46,583 nt of DNA, from NCBI RefSeq assembly GCF_000003815.2, contig NC_049980.1, forward strand, positions 7,385,245 through 7,431,827, in the 5' to 3' direction. The notes under the pieces are model-generated. The model saw only the letters and a program-made list of their open reading frames with translations, did no database searches and was not told where the DNA came from. Numbering within the stretch: position 1 is the first letter of the stretch; the number at the start of each line of letters is the position of its first letter. Below are positions 20,217 to 31,205 of this stretch, one piece after another. The DNA is from Branchiostoma floridae. Taxonomy: Eukaryota; Chordata; Leptocardii; Amphioxiformes; Branchiostomatidae. The translations under genes were made by a program, and so were the position numbers.

Positions 20217-23200
20217 CTGTGGAAAAAATGACATTACCAGTCGAAACTGCTCAAAAGGACCACTGAGGGTACACGTGTAACTGAGCAAATCTTAATGCTT
20301 GTGTTAAAGGCAAAAATCATCAAGGGACTGGCAAAAAGTGGTCACATTGATCAGATGGTCCTTATGTAAAGCCGGTCATTTGTACAGGTTTGATTGTACA
20401 TGCATTCTTGTGCACATACATTGTACAATGCTGCTCATTCACCTAATACTTTAATCTGAGGCTACAATAACCTTCTAAAAATGTTTGTCATTGCCTTTAG
20501 GTATCATGAATGGGGCAACATGACCGACTATTTGAATAATACAATACGAATGACGAAATATATGAAAAACAGTATCTAGCATGAACCACTTTTATCACAT
20601 GTATATGTTAGCACATCTCTGTCAAACAGAAGATAAGAGCTAACAATAACTCACCCACAAGGTTTAGGAATGACAGGGAGACGACCAGGTTGGTTCCCCA
20701 GTTCAGCACAGTAGTGAGGGCTACCGCACGACCCTTCACATTGACTGGGAAAATCTCACTCAGCACCAGCCAAGATACTGTCAACGGTAACAACAACAAA
20801 ATGTTAAGGAAAAATCCAAATCTCAAACCAGAAATATCTTTAGTTGGGGGAAATTTCTAGCCTGAGCACCATCCTCTGTAGTGACCAATGGCTCTATCCT
20901 TTCGCTTTCCGACCATGGAAGGATTGAGCCAGTGGTCACTTCGGAGGATGGGGCTCAGGCTAGGGAATTTCTTCTTGTTAATTCTTGGTGATTCTGCATA
21001 ATGCATTTGTCCCATATGCTCTCAAAAGGCAACATACTGGCAAATAGCAGGAAATTGAAGACGGGAAATGGGATAACCCATTCTGGGACCTTTGACCTAA
21101 CTTCCTGCCAGTGCCTACTGCATTCAAATAACTACACAATAACAAGCAAATAACAAACCAACAACCAAACAAACAAGATTTAGAAGGTAACAGCATCCTT
21201 CACAGAAATACATACTATAAGTCAGAAAAGCCATTTAACTGGGCAAAACAGGAGAAGTATCTCATATCAGGTCTTTGATAAAGAAACTGTTGAGTGTAAT
21301 ACATTTGTATGTTTACCTGGACCAAAGCCGAAGGCATATGCTGCCACAAACACCATCAGTGTCAGCAGTGATACCCCCTTCGCTCCATCTGGTGTCATCA
21401 CATCCAACTCTATCCCATCCTGGAAACCTGTCTCCTTATTGACGAACTCTACACCAGAAACTGCACTGGGACGATTCTTCAGAACTCTTGCTGTGGTCTG
21501 AGACTCTGATCTTCTTACAAAGTCTACTTGTGATGTCCAGACTAACTTCTTGCTCTTCTCGTGACTTCTTCCTGGAACACTTACTATCGAAGACGTTACT
21601 GCAGAAGGATTTCTGTACTGTAAGGTGGGGTCAAAAAAGTTCCCAGGAAAGAAAACGTTTCTGGTGTGAGTGGATCCTAACGTGTCGTTTCCACTTTCAC
21701 AGGGCCTTTTGAACTTGCTGGCCGGGAAGGAGTGCGTGATGACGCCTAGGATCAGGATGCTTATTGCCATGATGGTTGCACCAGCCAATAGGAACTTGCG
21801 ACGTCCAAATCTATCCACCAGGCAGAGCGATACAATAGTAGATAGGACCTGAGAGAAAACAAAAATTTTAAGACAGTCTGACTGTGAATTTGATGTTACA
21901 AAGTAATGCAAGACAAAGCAGAACACGTAACATTCTTTCTAAGAAATATTCACAATACAATGATTGTATATATATTGCAGTCCAAACCCTTTCGCTTATA
22001 ATTAGAGGCTGCAACTGATAAGCAAATGCTGAGCAACCAGAGATCGACAGATTTTTTTAAATTTCATAAAGGACAATTTTTTAGTGTGTTTGCTTGTTTG
22101 TCTTTTAAATCATAGTTCTACAACTTGCATCATCGTCCAGTTATGAAATCAAGGATAACATAAACCCAATCTTGGTTGCTAAGCAATTACCATAGAAAGT
22201 GGAAAGGGGGCCTTACACAAGTTACAGGTACATGACAGTTACTTTTTAAACAATTCTGGTCATCACTGGTTCTCACCTTCACAATACCAAGTCCGACAGT
22301 TGCCAGGGTGGCGGCTGTGTTACTATGGAAACCAACCAGCTGGAAGATAGTGGGTGCATAGTACAGCACGTTGGGCTGGCCTGTGAACTGGAAACATATT
22401 TTCATTTTTCATTCTTCATTTATCTATTCAATGCTACTTATTTATCTAAATCGCTAACTGAAGCATATTCAGAGAACATACAAACTCAACATATAGAGGA
22501 TATTTGTTGTATGTAACAAATAAAAGATGCCAAACTGAAATGAAGCAAATTTGCCACAACTTAAAACTAAAAATAGTACAGTTATGTACTAGACACTCTA
22601 GTTAATGAAAACTTGTTGCTTACACTACTGACTCCTAGTTATATGTAACAAGATTATACAATGTACACGCTACAAATAATGATGACTGATAGTAGTTTAG
22701 TGTATACCTGAGATACAATAATATTAGAGGTTCTGGTTTCAAACCCTTGACAGGCCCTTACATGTGACGTTAATTCACCTTTATCCGTTGGGTAACCTAT
22801 TTCCATTATTTCTTAAACAGGATATTAAGTCGAGGCAGGTTGGTTTAAAATTGCAATATTTTGAGGATATTGCAGCTTGAAACCACCACCAGTTGACATA
22901 CCCTGTTATCAAAAGCAACGGATATACAGGTAGGTTACTCTACGGATAAAGGTGAACCAGCGTTACATGTACGTTGTGCCCTTGGGAAAAAAAAGAGTAG
23001 TACTGGCTACATGTACAGTAGTTTTAGTAAGGGACAGCCCTCGAATAAGACGTTAAATGGAGGTCTTATGCTAGAGGCAAGTCGCACTTTGAGCATATTT
23101 AAGAGTATGTGAGTGTATCAAACCTTTATCATACACAGTCTAATGGATGAACATTTACATCTACATCCGTATACCCCCAAATGGCCCCGCATGGGGCATC

Positions 23201-23845
23201 GAAGGGGGGGGGGGGTAGTTGAGGCTCCCGGGTTAGGGCGGGCAGGCCGCCTGCCTGGCACGGAAGCACTCAACGTTGGGAGCACTTACAACCGTGCCAG
23301 GCAGGACATTCAACTTAGGGATGATATGTGGGAAAAATGAGTTTTTATATGTGTCGGTACGGGCTGGTATTTGTGGTTGTGGCTTCCTACATAACATGTA
23401 CTACTCTTGGAGTCATCAGCCTAATGAGGTTCAGCATATACTGTTAAAGAAGAGAAGTTAGAATTATAATCTTTGACTGTTAAAACTACAGCACAACCTG
23501 TCTACCTACCTGTTGAAAGAAGACAATCCCTGTGCCAATCAACATCCTCCCCCTCATGTTGCCAGCAGACTTAAACAGGTCACACACACCAAGTCTCTGC
23601 AAACACAGAAACATTCTCACTCTATTACTACTGTAATAAAAACATACTGTAATAAAATATTCTTCAAATATTACTGAGCAGACATAAAAAATTTTGAGGT
23701 AATTGTCTTAAGTGTAATCAAAGAGTTACTGATTGAAGAATATTCTATTGACTTAATCATACGTGACCACCTCAAAAATATTCATAGTTTTACAGTTACT
23801 TTTCACAACTAGTCTACAAAAAAGATATAAAATAAATTTTTGTAA

Positions 23846-23882
<37 letters not shown>

Positions 23883-23990
23883 TGGTGTGTGTCTGTGTGT
23901 GTGTTTGTGGTGTGTGTGCGTGTGTGCCTGTGTGTGTGTGTTTGTGGTGTGTGTGTGTGTGTTTGTGGTGTGTGTGCGTGTGTGCGTGTG

Positions 23991-24021
<31 letters not shown>

Positions 24022-27000
24022 TTGTGGTGTGTGTGTGTGCATATTATCTCACTGAGTCACTCGTGAGCCTGTTTTCCTACCTGTTCTGTCTGTAGGGAGT
24101 TTTTGATGTTGTTCAGCTCCACATCCACACTGCTGCCCCTCAGCTGTCTCAGCACTTGTTGAGCCTGAGAAAAAAAGGAAAAAGTTATCTTGAACCAGTT
24201 TAGCCCATAAATCGTACTATAATTGTACAGTAGTATACAGCATAATATTGTGAGAATCATGACAGTGAGAAAAGTTGTGTTTATGTACCTCCCCCAAGGA
24301 CATCCAGGAATACCAGAGATTGAACCCATGACCTCACAATCTCATGTCCACTAGACTACTCTCTCAGCATTCTGCTGTTTTCAAGATTAGATCCCAAAAG
24401 TGAATTTCAGGCCGATTACAGTGATGCACCACCCCCTCCCCTCTCTCCTCCCAACAACCCACCTTTTCCTCCTGTCTGTTGATGATGAGATATCTGGGAC
24501 TGGGAGGGAGGAACACCATCCCTAGTCCCTGGGCAATGGCTGGCAGGGACGACAGGCCAAACATCCACCTCCTATGGAGGGATGAAGTAAGGTGTGGGGA
24601 GATTTAAAAAGTTGGAACCTTATTGCTGAGTAATAGTGTTATAAATCTGGAAAATGTCTATCATATCATACACATATCAATGTGTAGATGCAAGGTTAAT
24701 TCTACAATTATTATGTGCTGAATATCAGCATTGAAAAGCTGTGAATATTTATTTATATATAATACCGGTAAGTCTTTATTCATTTGAATATGAAGAACTG
24801 AACCACTTTTCATTGCAGTCTCATGAGAGAAGAAGTAACGCTAGTTCACTTTTATCCACAGGTCACCTATATCAGTGGTTATATGTATTGTTTAAAAAAA
24901 AACACAGCATATTTGGGGATATCAAGTCAATGGGCAGTGGCTTCAATATATATAGCAATATTTTGAAAATGTTGAAAATGTTACTTTTTTGAAAACTTAA
25001 AACCACTGTCTATCAACTTGACATTCCAAAATACCCTGTTTTTAAAAACTACAGATGTCTGTGACCTGTGGATAAAGGTGTATTTTATGTGTGTCTGATG
25101 GAAGACTGTTTCAGACATATTCTATAAAATGTGATACAGAGTTAAGGTTCCTCACCATCCATTGGGTACACTGATGAAGAGGTAGTTCACCAGGTAGGCC
25201 ACCAGGATGCCCAGGGTGATGCCCAGTTCATTTAAGGACACCAGCATACCACGTTTACTCTGGAACATGACAGACCACAGTTAAGACTATGTGTGGAAAA
25301 ACAAATGGCAGGCCTGTATTTTGTAGCCTGGTATAGTCTCTTTTGCCCTTTCAATAAATGCTATTTGCTGCGAAGAAGAAAGAAACCCAGGAGCTATAAT
25401 ACAAATGTACATTTGAAGGTGTTTGGTTCCAAATGTAAGCTATGCAATTTTAGGTTCTACCTTCAAAAATGCCCTTCCATCTGTATTTTACTACATGTAA
25501 ATGTACATGACAGCTTTAAATTACTACTCTTATTATCTGACAAAGATGGAAAAATAGGTAAACTGACGTTCATGCATGGTGACCAAAAATGACATGACAA
25601 AACCAATGTAAATGATTTTGTAACCTAGAAAACTTTATAAGAAAGTGTTAATGAGTTCAAAGAATAAAATCTCAAATGGCTTTCAGTGATACTTACAGAA
25701 GGAGCAATCTCAGATATATAGATACACTCTGCTATGGCAGACAGGGACACTGCAAACCCCACAATTAACCTCCCTGTCACCTGAAACACAGTGACAGCAT
25801 GGAAGAAACAAAAGCAGTTATCATCACAGAAGATAGATATATATAGAATTAGGAATCGACATAAGACTAGTTCACCTTTATCCGGGGGGAAACCTATATC
25901 TGTTGTTTTCAAAAACAGCATATTTAGGGATATCAACTGCAAGCTGACGAAAGGTGGGTTCAAACTGCAATATTTTAAAATATTGTGATTTCAAACCACT
26001 GTCCATCAACTTGATATCCCCAAATACGCTGTTTTTTAAAACAAAGGATATAGGTTACCCTACGGATGAAGGTTGAACTAGCATTATGCTTTAAGTATAC
26101 ATGTCAGTAATTATAAGCTAATTGGGATACCGGTAGCGATAACCCAACGGAGAATAGTGCTGTAAGCATGCAACAGCTGCCACTTACACAGGAGACTCCA
26201 ACAACTACAATGTATGTTTGCCAACCACTCTTCCACTTTTGTATAGGCTTCAACTTAGTGTAAACAGTTTTTGTAACATTTACAGAACACACCTACACAA
26301 CAGGATAATCAGCTCCAGCTGTGTGCCTTTTAATACTTAGTAATACCAGATATAGAAGTGTGGTTTGTTTGAAGTGCGTTGAGTAGAGCACTTTGAAGTA
26401 CCCAATACAAACATACATGAGTGAACCAATATGTACACTAGTTAAAGAAAAACACAGCGTGAAATACAGTCAAACCTGCCCAGATGAACCACTCTGGGGA
26501 CCAATAAAATCTGGTCTTTAAGGACAGGTGGTCACTGTAGACAGGATTTTCAATGCTTGAGTCAATGGGAAAAATTATCAAAGGGATCGCATAAAAGTGG
26601 TCACATGAACCAGGATGTGACCACATGTACATGTTTGACTGTATATCATTAATGGCCAGGTGGTCCTTATCTACAGGTGGTCACTTGATCAGGTTTGACT
26701 GTAGTGTGATCACATTGTAGAAGAAAATGAGTTAAGTTGTTCCAAGCATGCCTGAGAGAACATTTTGTTTGTATCCATTCCAAGACATTGTGGCAAATAG
26801 TCATGGTACTAGTATTATCTTAATGTTTAAAGCATGCTTAAAAGAACATTTTGCTTTTACATGTAGGTTGAACTAGCGTTATGCTTTAAGTATACATCAT
26901 ATATGACCATCTTAAAGCACTAACTTACCAGAACTGCATAAGACTGCGCCAAAGCCAGAATCATGGCCCCGCACACAAACACACCAGCGTTCACAATGAT

Positions 27001-29384
27001 GGCCAACCTCCTCCCAAATCTGTCTACAATAAATCCTGGGGAAACATGGTTAACAAAACATGGTTGATCAGTAACTGTTTCTTTTTGTCATGAAAAAAAT
27101 GGTATAAGTATGATAATTAACATTGGGATTCTAAGGTCTTTTTATATAGTGAAATACTAATGACCTGAAGCCTATGTCATGTGACCTGAATGAAAGTGTG
27201 ACATCAGCAATGGGTCAAAGGTGCTCGGGAGTTTCCTTTGGGTCATTTCAACTTGAGAAGGATCAGAGGACTGATCAAAAGCTTGTTGGTAAGTGCTTTG
27301 CTTGACAGAAATAGCATATAGAATATTTGCAATGTTAATTTCTATCACATTTGAGCCAAAAGTAACTGTCTTATATGTTTACAAAGAAAGTTGTACCAAA
27401 GAAAGCATGTGATTGGTCCTTACCCCCAGTGAGTGAGCCAATCACAGCGCCCATGAGCATGGAGCTGACCACCATCTCCTGCTGAAGACAGCCCAGGTGC
27501 AGTTCTTCCCGTAGCTGCAGGAGGGCGCCTGATACAATCCCTACCAAAAAGACGAGATGAAAACAGTTTCTGCTTATTAGAAACAAATGAAACATATTTT
27601 CCATTCTCCAACAAAGATATTTTACAAACAGCAAAGGTGACTTATCATATAGATACATTGAAACTTGTAAAAATTTGAGAAACATGAGTTAAGCTAAAGC
27701 AATACCTCCTTGGTTCAAAGTATATCATCTTAATAGCATTGTACCTTATATTACATTATAACTGGGCCAAGATAACGTTCGATATGACAAGGTGATAATT
27801 TTCCATATCACACAGGCTTCTTAGTTGTATCACACAGGCTTCCATCCTCAGTCCCAGCCCACTGTCGGGTCGGATTCCCCTTCGGCCTTCGGCTGTCAGG
27901 CAATCTGACCCGTGGTCGGGCTGGTACCTTGGGTGATACGGAATACACCGTGTTGTATTCTATATTTGTCATAGAATAACAGCATACACTTACCTATATC
28001 ATATCCAAACAGTACTCCACCCAATGCAGCCATGACGGAGGCCAGGAGGACATAACCTGTAGTGATGCCATCATACGTCCTGTTCTCCTGCCTGTCCTGT
28101 AAGTCCTCCATCTCTATAGCCTCCCCATCTTTATCTTCTGTGGTGTCCATATCACTCAGGAGGCCTGGAGGGTCAACATACATTGTACATAAGTATTTGC
28201 TACATCAGTACATGGCTATTGGTAGTGACATCTTGTCAATAGTGAAAAAAGTATAACGCTACTTCACCTTTATCTGCGATGTAACCTATATCCGTTGTTT
28301 TTAAGAACGGGGTATCTTGCGATATCAAGTCGACGGACGGTGGTTACAAATTGCAATACACAATGTGTATTTTCAAAACATGCAATTTCAAACCACTGAC
28401 GTAGTCTTGATATCCCTAAATACCCTGTAAAAAAACAACGGATATAGGTTACCCCACGGATAAAAATGAAAGAGCGTTAAGAAGTTCATGATGTGGGTGG
28501 TTGAATTTTAAATATTTTCCCAAACACCAATAAATTGAATATGGTATCATTGGTAAGGCCACACTGACTTAATTTTATGGATGACATCCATGCATGCATT
28601 GATTTTTGTGTGTTCTTAAAAAAATATGTGGCCACATGTGACCCAAGAACATTCCTAGTCAAAAAGAATTATTTGCTTGCCAGAGGATCTACTCTCCAGG
28701 GTAAGGGGGCACACCAGGTCAGGGCATGGGGCCGCTGCACCCTTGTTCTTCTCTTTAAACAAGAATGGTAATTAAAACACTATTGAAATGGCGATAATTG
28801 TCTCAACAGTATTACTAAAGGGGAACATAAGACAATCCAACCCTGGGAAACAATGGACTGGATGTTTAGTCCTGTGGTTCAACAGAATTTTTTTTGCTGG
28901 ATTTTTTTATCTATTCGCCCTCGCACATTTAGTTTCGGGGTCTCCAGAGGATGTCATCCATAAAATTGAGTCAGTGTGGCCTAATAACAATCATAACATG
29001 AGAAGAATCATAGCAAGTGTTTGTTTTGTTTTTAGCAAAAGGGCTGTCATTTTGTAACAAAATAATAAGAATATTGAAATGTAGTGTATAACTACACTTA
29101 ATCTTTAGATGTTTATATAATAAGAATGTCATTAAGTAGAGTTTATTTTCAATACATCCAAAAACATTAAAATTTAAATCCAAACAAACTTTATACCGTC
29201 CTTGAACAAACAAGAGAATACCAGCCGTGCTGAGCTTATCAACATCATTATTCTCGGTTGTTGACACAAAATTAAGGACCATCCAAATCTGAAGTGTTTT
29301 AGATTGATCAGGTCGGAAATGCCAGAACTCACCTTGAATGGAGGACTCCACTAACGATGACTCCTGATTCTCCATGTCAGTCAT
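20068..29384 (-). CDS. SLC2A12: Class III facilitative sugar transporter, SLC2A12/GLUT12-like, 13 coding exons, 609 aa
   Basis: Twelve-helix major-facilitator sugar transporter of the plasma membrane or endomembranes. Coding exons in transcript order: 29384-29333, 28164-27994, 27540-27424, 27035-26929, 25780-25697, 25259-25156, 24571-24463, 24164-24081, 23596-23510, 22387-22277, 21848-21317, 20777-20655, 20216-20068. All introns are GT-AG and the phases chain to 610 codons including TAG. Signatures: [10 protein letters not shown] (TM1), [54 protein letters not shown], a second [23 protein letters not shown] and [12 protein letters not shown]. The long loop between TM9 and TM10, not TM1-TM2, marks class III; SGALLQ...QEMVVSS points to GLUT12 over GLUT10 or HMIT. 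The start at 29384 is the first ATG upstream of the exon 1 donor, with a second in-frame ATG three codons later. Human GLUT12 has a similar length (~617). The substrate is not proved by sequence. Confidence 0.92.
20257..20405. repeat. Dispersed 'GGTGGTCAC' repeat, fragment 1
   Basis: Shares CTTAATGCTTGTGT, AAGTGGTCACATT and GGTCCTTATGTA with 26467-26706 and 37154-37345. Noncoding; lies in SLC2A12-like intron 12. Confidence 0.6.
20857..20963. repeat. Near-perfect 107 bp foldback hairpin in SLC2A12-like intron 12
   Basis: CTAGCCTGAGC...CCATCCTC...AGTGACCA.TGGCTC.ATCC pairs with its reverse complement GGAT.GAGCCAGTGGTCACT...GAGGATGGGGCTCAGGCTAG, leaving a ~12 nt loop. The stem is ~47 bp with a few mismatches. 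Confidence 0.85.
21317..21848 (-). CDS. SLC2A12: SLC2A12-like exon 11 with extended TM9-TM10 extracellular loop
   Basis: The acceptor TTTTCTCTCAG opens in phase 0 with [17 protein letters not shown], then TM9. About 115 mostly polar residues follow (roughly residues 383-497 of the protein), then TM10 ending FGFGP. The loop has one N-glycosylation sequon (NDT) and a Ser/Lys/Arg-rich middle. Long loops here are a class III GLUT trait. At 532 nt it is by far the largest exon of the gene; the loop is uninterrupted by an intron. Confidence 0.88.
22765..22966. mobile_element. Palindromic MITE, family 'CGCTAGTTCACC', copy C
   Basis: GTGACGTTAATTCACCTTTATCC ends paired with GGATAAAGGTGAACCAGCGTTAC; sits in SLC2A12-like intron 9. 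Confidence 0.8.
23035..23095 (+). mobile_element. SINE-like fragment
   Basis: GACAGCCCTCGAATAAGACGTTAAATGGAGGTC resembles GCCGTCCCTTGGATAGAATGTTTAATGGAGGTC at ~35147 inside a longer tRNA-headed element. Partial. Confidence 0.4.
23204..23215. repeat. Poly(G) run
   Basis: G12 in SLC2A12-like intron 9; length is likely variable. Confidence 0.85.
23250..23305. repeat. 14 bp perfect stem hairpin
   Basis: CCTGCCTGGCACGG (23250-23263) pairs exactly with CCGTGCCAGGCAGG (23292-23305) across a 28 nt loop containing the palindrome CAACGTTG. Confidence 0.85.
23850..24040. repeat. (TG)n microsatellite with TTTGTGG interruptions
   Basis: About 190 bp of TG repeat with regularly spaced TTTGTGGTG variants, in the intron between SLC2A12-like exons 8 and 9. 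The open frames here are artefacts of the repeat. Confidence 0.95.
24287..24366 (-). mobile_element. tRNA-derived SINE head
   Basis: On the - strand: GAGTAGTCTAGTGGACATGAGATTGTGAGGTCATGGGTTCAATCTCTGG. TAGTCTAGTGGA fits an A box and GGGTTCAATCTC a B box at tRNA spacing, with a GTG at the anticodon place. It does not fold as an intact tRNA acceptor stem, so it is a SINE remnant. Related to 42060-42303. Confidence 0.6.
24836..25080. mobile_element. Palindromic MITE, family 'CGCTAGTTCACC', copy D
   Basis: TAACGCTAGTTCACTTTTATCC at the left; at the right only GTGGATAAAGGTG remains, so the last bases are lost. Sits in SLC2A12-like intron 6. Confidence 0.75.
25862..26086. mobile_element. Palindromic MITE, family 'CGCTAGTTCACC', copy E
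   Basis: GACTAGTTCACCTTTATCC at the left, GGATGAAGGTTGAACTAGCATTA at the right; inner words ATATTTAGGGATATCAA and TTGATATCCCCAAATA are also inverted. SLC2A12-like intron 4. Its right end plus flank (to ATGCTTTAAGTATACAT) recurs at 26866-26897. Confidence 0.8.
26467..26706. repeat. Dispersed 'GGTGGTCAC' repeat, copy 2 (fullest)
   Basis: Begins CAGTCAAACCTGCCCAGAT and ends GGTCACTTGATCAGGTTTGACTG. Most complete of the three copies in the window; the ends CAGTCAAACC/GGTTTGACTG are inverted, so this may be a MITE. Confidence 0.65.
27816..27941. repeat. Foldback sequence GTATCAC...GTGATAC
   Basis: GTATCACACAGGCTT...AGCCCACTGTCGGGTCGGATT pairs imperfectly with AATCTGACCCGTGGTCGGGCT...GGTGATAC. 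GC-rich hairpin in SLC2A12-like intron 2. Confidence 0.6.
28253..28479. mobile_element. Palindromic MITE, family 'CGCTAGTTCACC', copy F
   Basis: TAACGCTACTTCACCTTTATC at the left, GATAAAAATGAAAGAGCGTTA at the right; interior ATATCCGTTG / CAACGGATAT. SLC2A12-like intron 1. Confidence 0.8.
28557..28981. mobile_element. 425 bp terminal-inverted-repeat element with TAA duplication
   Basis: GGCCACACTGACTTAATTTT...GGATGACATCC (28557-28589) is mirrored by GGATGTCATCC...AATTGAGTCAGTGTGGCC (28949-28981), a ~33 bp TIR with one mismatch. Flanks are TAA on both sides, fitting a 3 bp TWA duplication of the Harbinger/PIF type. No ORF; SLC2A12-like intron 1. Confidence 0.8.
29333..29384 (-). CDS. SLC2A12: SLC2A12-like first coding exon
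   Basis: ATG then codons for [17 protein letters not shown] and one base before the donor GTGAGT. Short acidic cytosolic N-terminus, as in other GLUT12-like proteins. Confidence 0.8.
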
Positions 29385-29715
29385 CAGTGTACACAGTTAC
29401 ACAGGAAACTAAACCAACGATCGGTGGGAACTGGCACATAAAAATCAGCTGGTCCGGCCGGGCCGGGTCGATAACAATTTGTTGTTTACTTTACTGTCAG
29501 AACTGTCAATCCGGTTTAAACCTGCTTGTCCGACACTAAAACTCCTTGTACAAGACCTCTTAAGCGAAAGAGTGTCTCATTTGTCCCCTTCTTCTTCTTG
29601 CTTCAAGAAATCTGTGCTGTACTTGAAGATGATCAATTGATCTGACACGGGCACACACCTGTGAGAATTTGGTCTGGTTCATTCACGACAAAACGCCTCA
29701 TGTGCGGCACTTAGG

Positions 29716-29725
29716 AAAATGGCGG
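29716..29725 (-). promoter_or_regulatory. YY1-like element upstream of SLC2A12-like gene
   Basis: AAAATGGCGG about 340 bp upstream of the start codon. A motif match only; such elements are often found near transcription starts of metazoan genes. Confidence 0.3.
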
Positions 29726-30079
29726 CTCGATTTGCCGATTCAAAATTCCTGCGAAACTTTGCCTCTCAAACATGTCCAAACATGTGCCGTCAATTGCTTT
29801 TTATGTGGAAAGCTTAGAGGGGCGTAAAAGGAAGGCACCATATCTTTCTCTGGCGAAAACTTGTAGAAAATTGGCCGAAACAGAGGCACTTTCAGGATAC
29901 GTTCCCCATTTTTGTATGTCGTAACTTTGAGATAATTTAGAAAAAATTCTCCAAGTCTTAACAAAAATCAGATTAATACCACAGGTAGGTAGATTTGTTA
30001 CGAATATGACGCTGAAAACCTCAAGTCCGTAAGTCTTGGAGAAAATGAGAGAGAGGTCCAAGAGTGAAGTCAGTCCATA

Positions 30080-30330
30080 GGCGGTAGGCCAAGGTATTGT
30101 TGTCGGATCGCCCGGGCTGAACTGCCGGGGTTGGTGTTCCGAGTGTGACCCGACATTTGAGTGCGTTGTACCCGGGATTGCACGAGTGGGTGCCGAATGT
30201 TCCGACGGAGATTTCCGACGGATGCAGAAGGTACCCGAAGTGCGATTTACCGACAAACACCGACTGTCGGCACGCACTCGGCATGCGCTGCACACGTAAC
30301 CAAAAGACCACGTGACCCCACCAACTACTC
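30080..30330. promoter_or_regulatory. CpG-rich interval between SLC2A12-like and PTER genes
   Basis: Clearly richer in CG dinucleotides than its AT-rich surroundings; includes GACCACGTGACC (E-box/CLEAR-like). It lies between divergently transcribed genes (29384 on -, 31172 on +). The 115-164 codon open frames here have no recognisable domain. Confidence 0.35.
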
Positions 30331-31171
30331 ACAGGGCATATGAGGTAAGTGTGCCCGTGTCTGATCATTGCTCTCGAAGCCCACAGGGTGAAAGGTCAAC
30401 AATTTATTTTCCCACGACGAAGGACTTTACGAATCTTCCCGACAGGGGCTGCCATACTAATTTTGATTTATTTGTAAGGAACAAACGAGTATGAAAATTA
30501 AAATATAGCAAAATCGTTGAGTGTTATACAAAATTATATATTTCTATATGGTACATTTGATTTCAAGATGAACTATATTATGCATTTTTAAATATCTCAA
30601 TATTTAAAAATCCCCTATCTAGAATCGATTCGTCTAGTGCATCTGATTTTACGACAGTTTGTCTGACTTGCGGGAGGACATTGACCCCCGTTTGGCAGCG
30701 GTCCGCTTTATACCGGAAAACATAGAAAACCACCAGACCACAAAAACAAATGGAGGAGGATCATCATCAAGAGGATGAAATCTACTAACATACAGTATGA
30801 TTTGATGAGTTGATATTGCATGTTGATATATTTGGGCACAGAATAATCCATATATGGCCCTGAAAGGAAGATATTGTCAGGGAATATCTGTGACGTTTAG
30901 CGGGGTATGAGACGTTGCATACATAATATAAGAGATGTGAAATATAACGAAATTTAGCCTGAATGCTTTGTCAAGTAAACACTTAAGTCCGTTATATAAT
31001 ATTTTTTAGATTATTCTTTGCCAAAATATAGTAACCTACAATGTTTACTCATCAAATCATACTTTATTTCCGTAGATTTCTTCCTCCTCCATATATTTTC
31101 CGGTGTTTACACGGACCTTGACATTAGGAGTGTTGGCACACACAGCACTAGTAACACAGCAGTCTTGCAGG

Positions 31172-31205
31172 ATGGCGGCCGATTTGAAGGGAAAAGTGCA
31201 AACAG
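31172..31205 (+). CDS. PTER: PTER gene A exon 1 (start exon)
   Basis: AGGATGGCGGCC gives the start codon inside a YY1-like context (ATGGCGGC). It encodes [11 protein letters not shown] plus one base, with donor GTGAGA. A 2.8 kb intron follows that contains the Mutator-like copy 2. No equivalent exon is visible ahead of the second exon block at 38571. Confidence 0.85.

Noticed and set aside
23763-24095. Cys/Val-rich and Thr/His-rich open frames
   Set aside because: Pure translation of the TG/CA microsatellite.
24287-24366. Possible functional tRNA gene with GTG anticodon (minus strand)
   Set aside because: The A and B boxes are good, but the acceptor stem does not close and similar sequences recur at 42060, so a SINE remnant is preferred.
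29801-30368. Minus-strand open frames of 164 and 115 codons upstream of the transporter gene
   Set aside because: In the CpG-rich intergenic block; sequence is not protein-like (no domain, two overlapping frames open together). More likely promoter or 5' UTR sequence.
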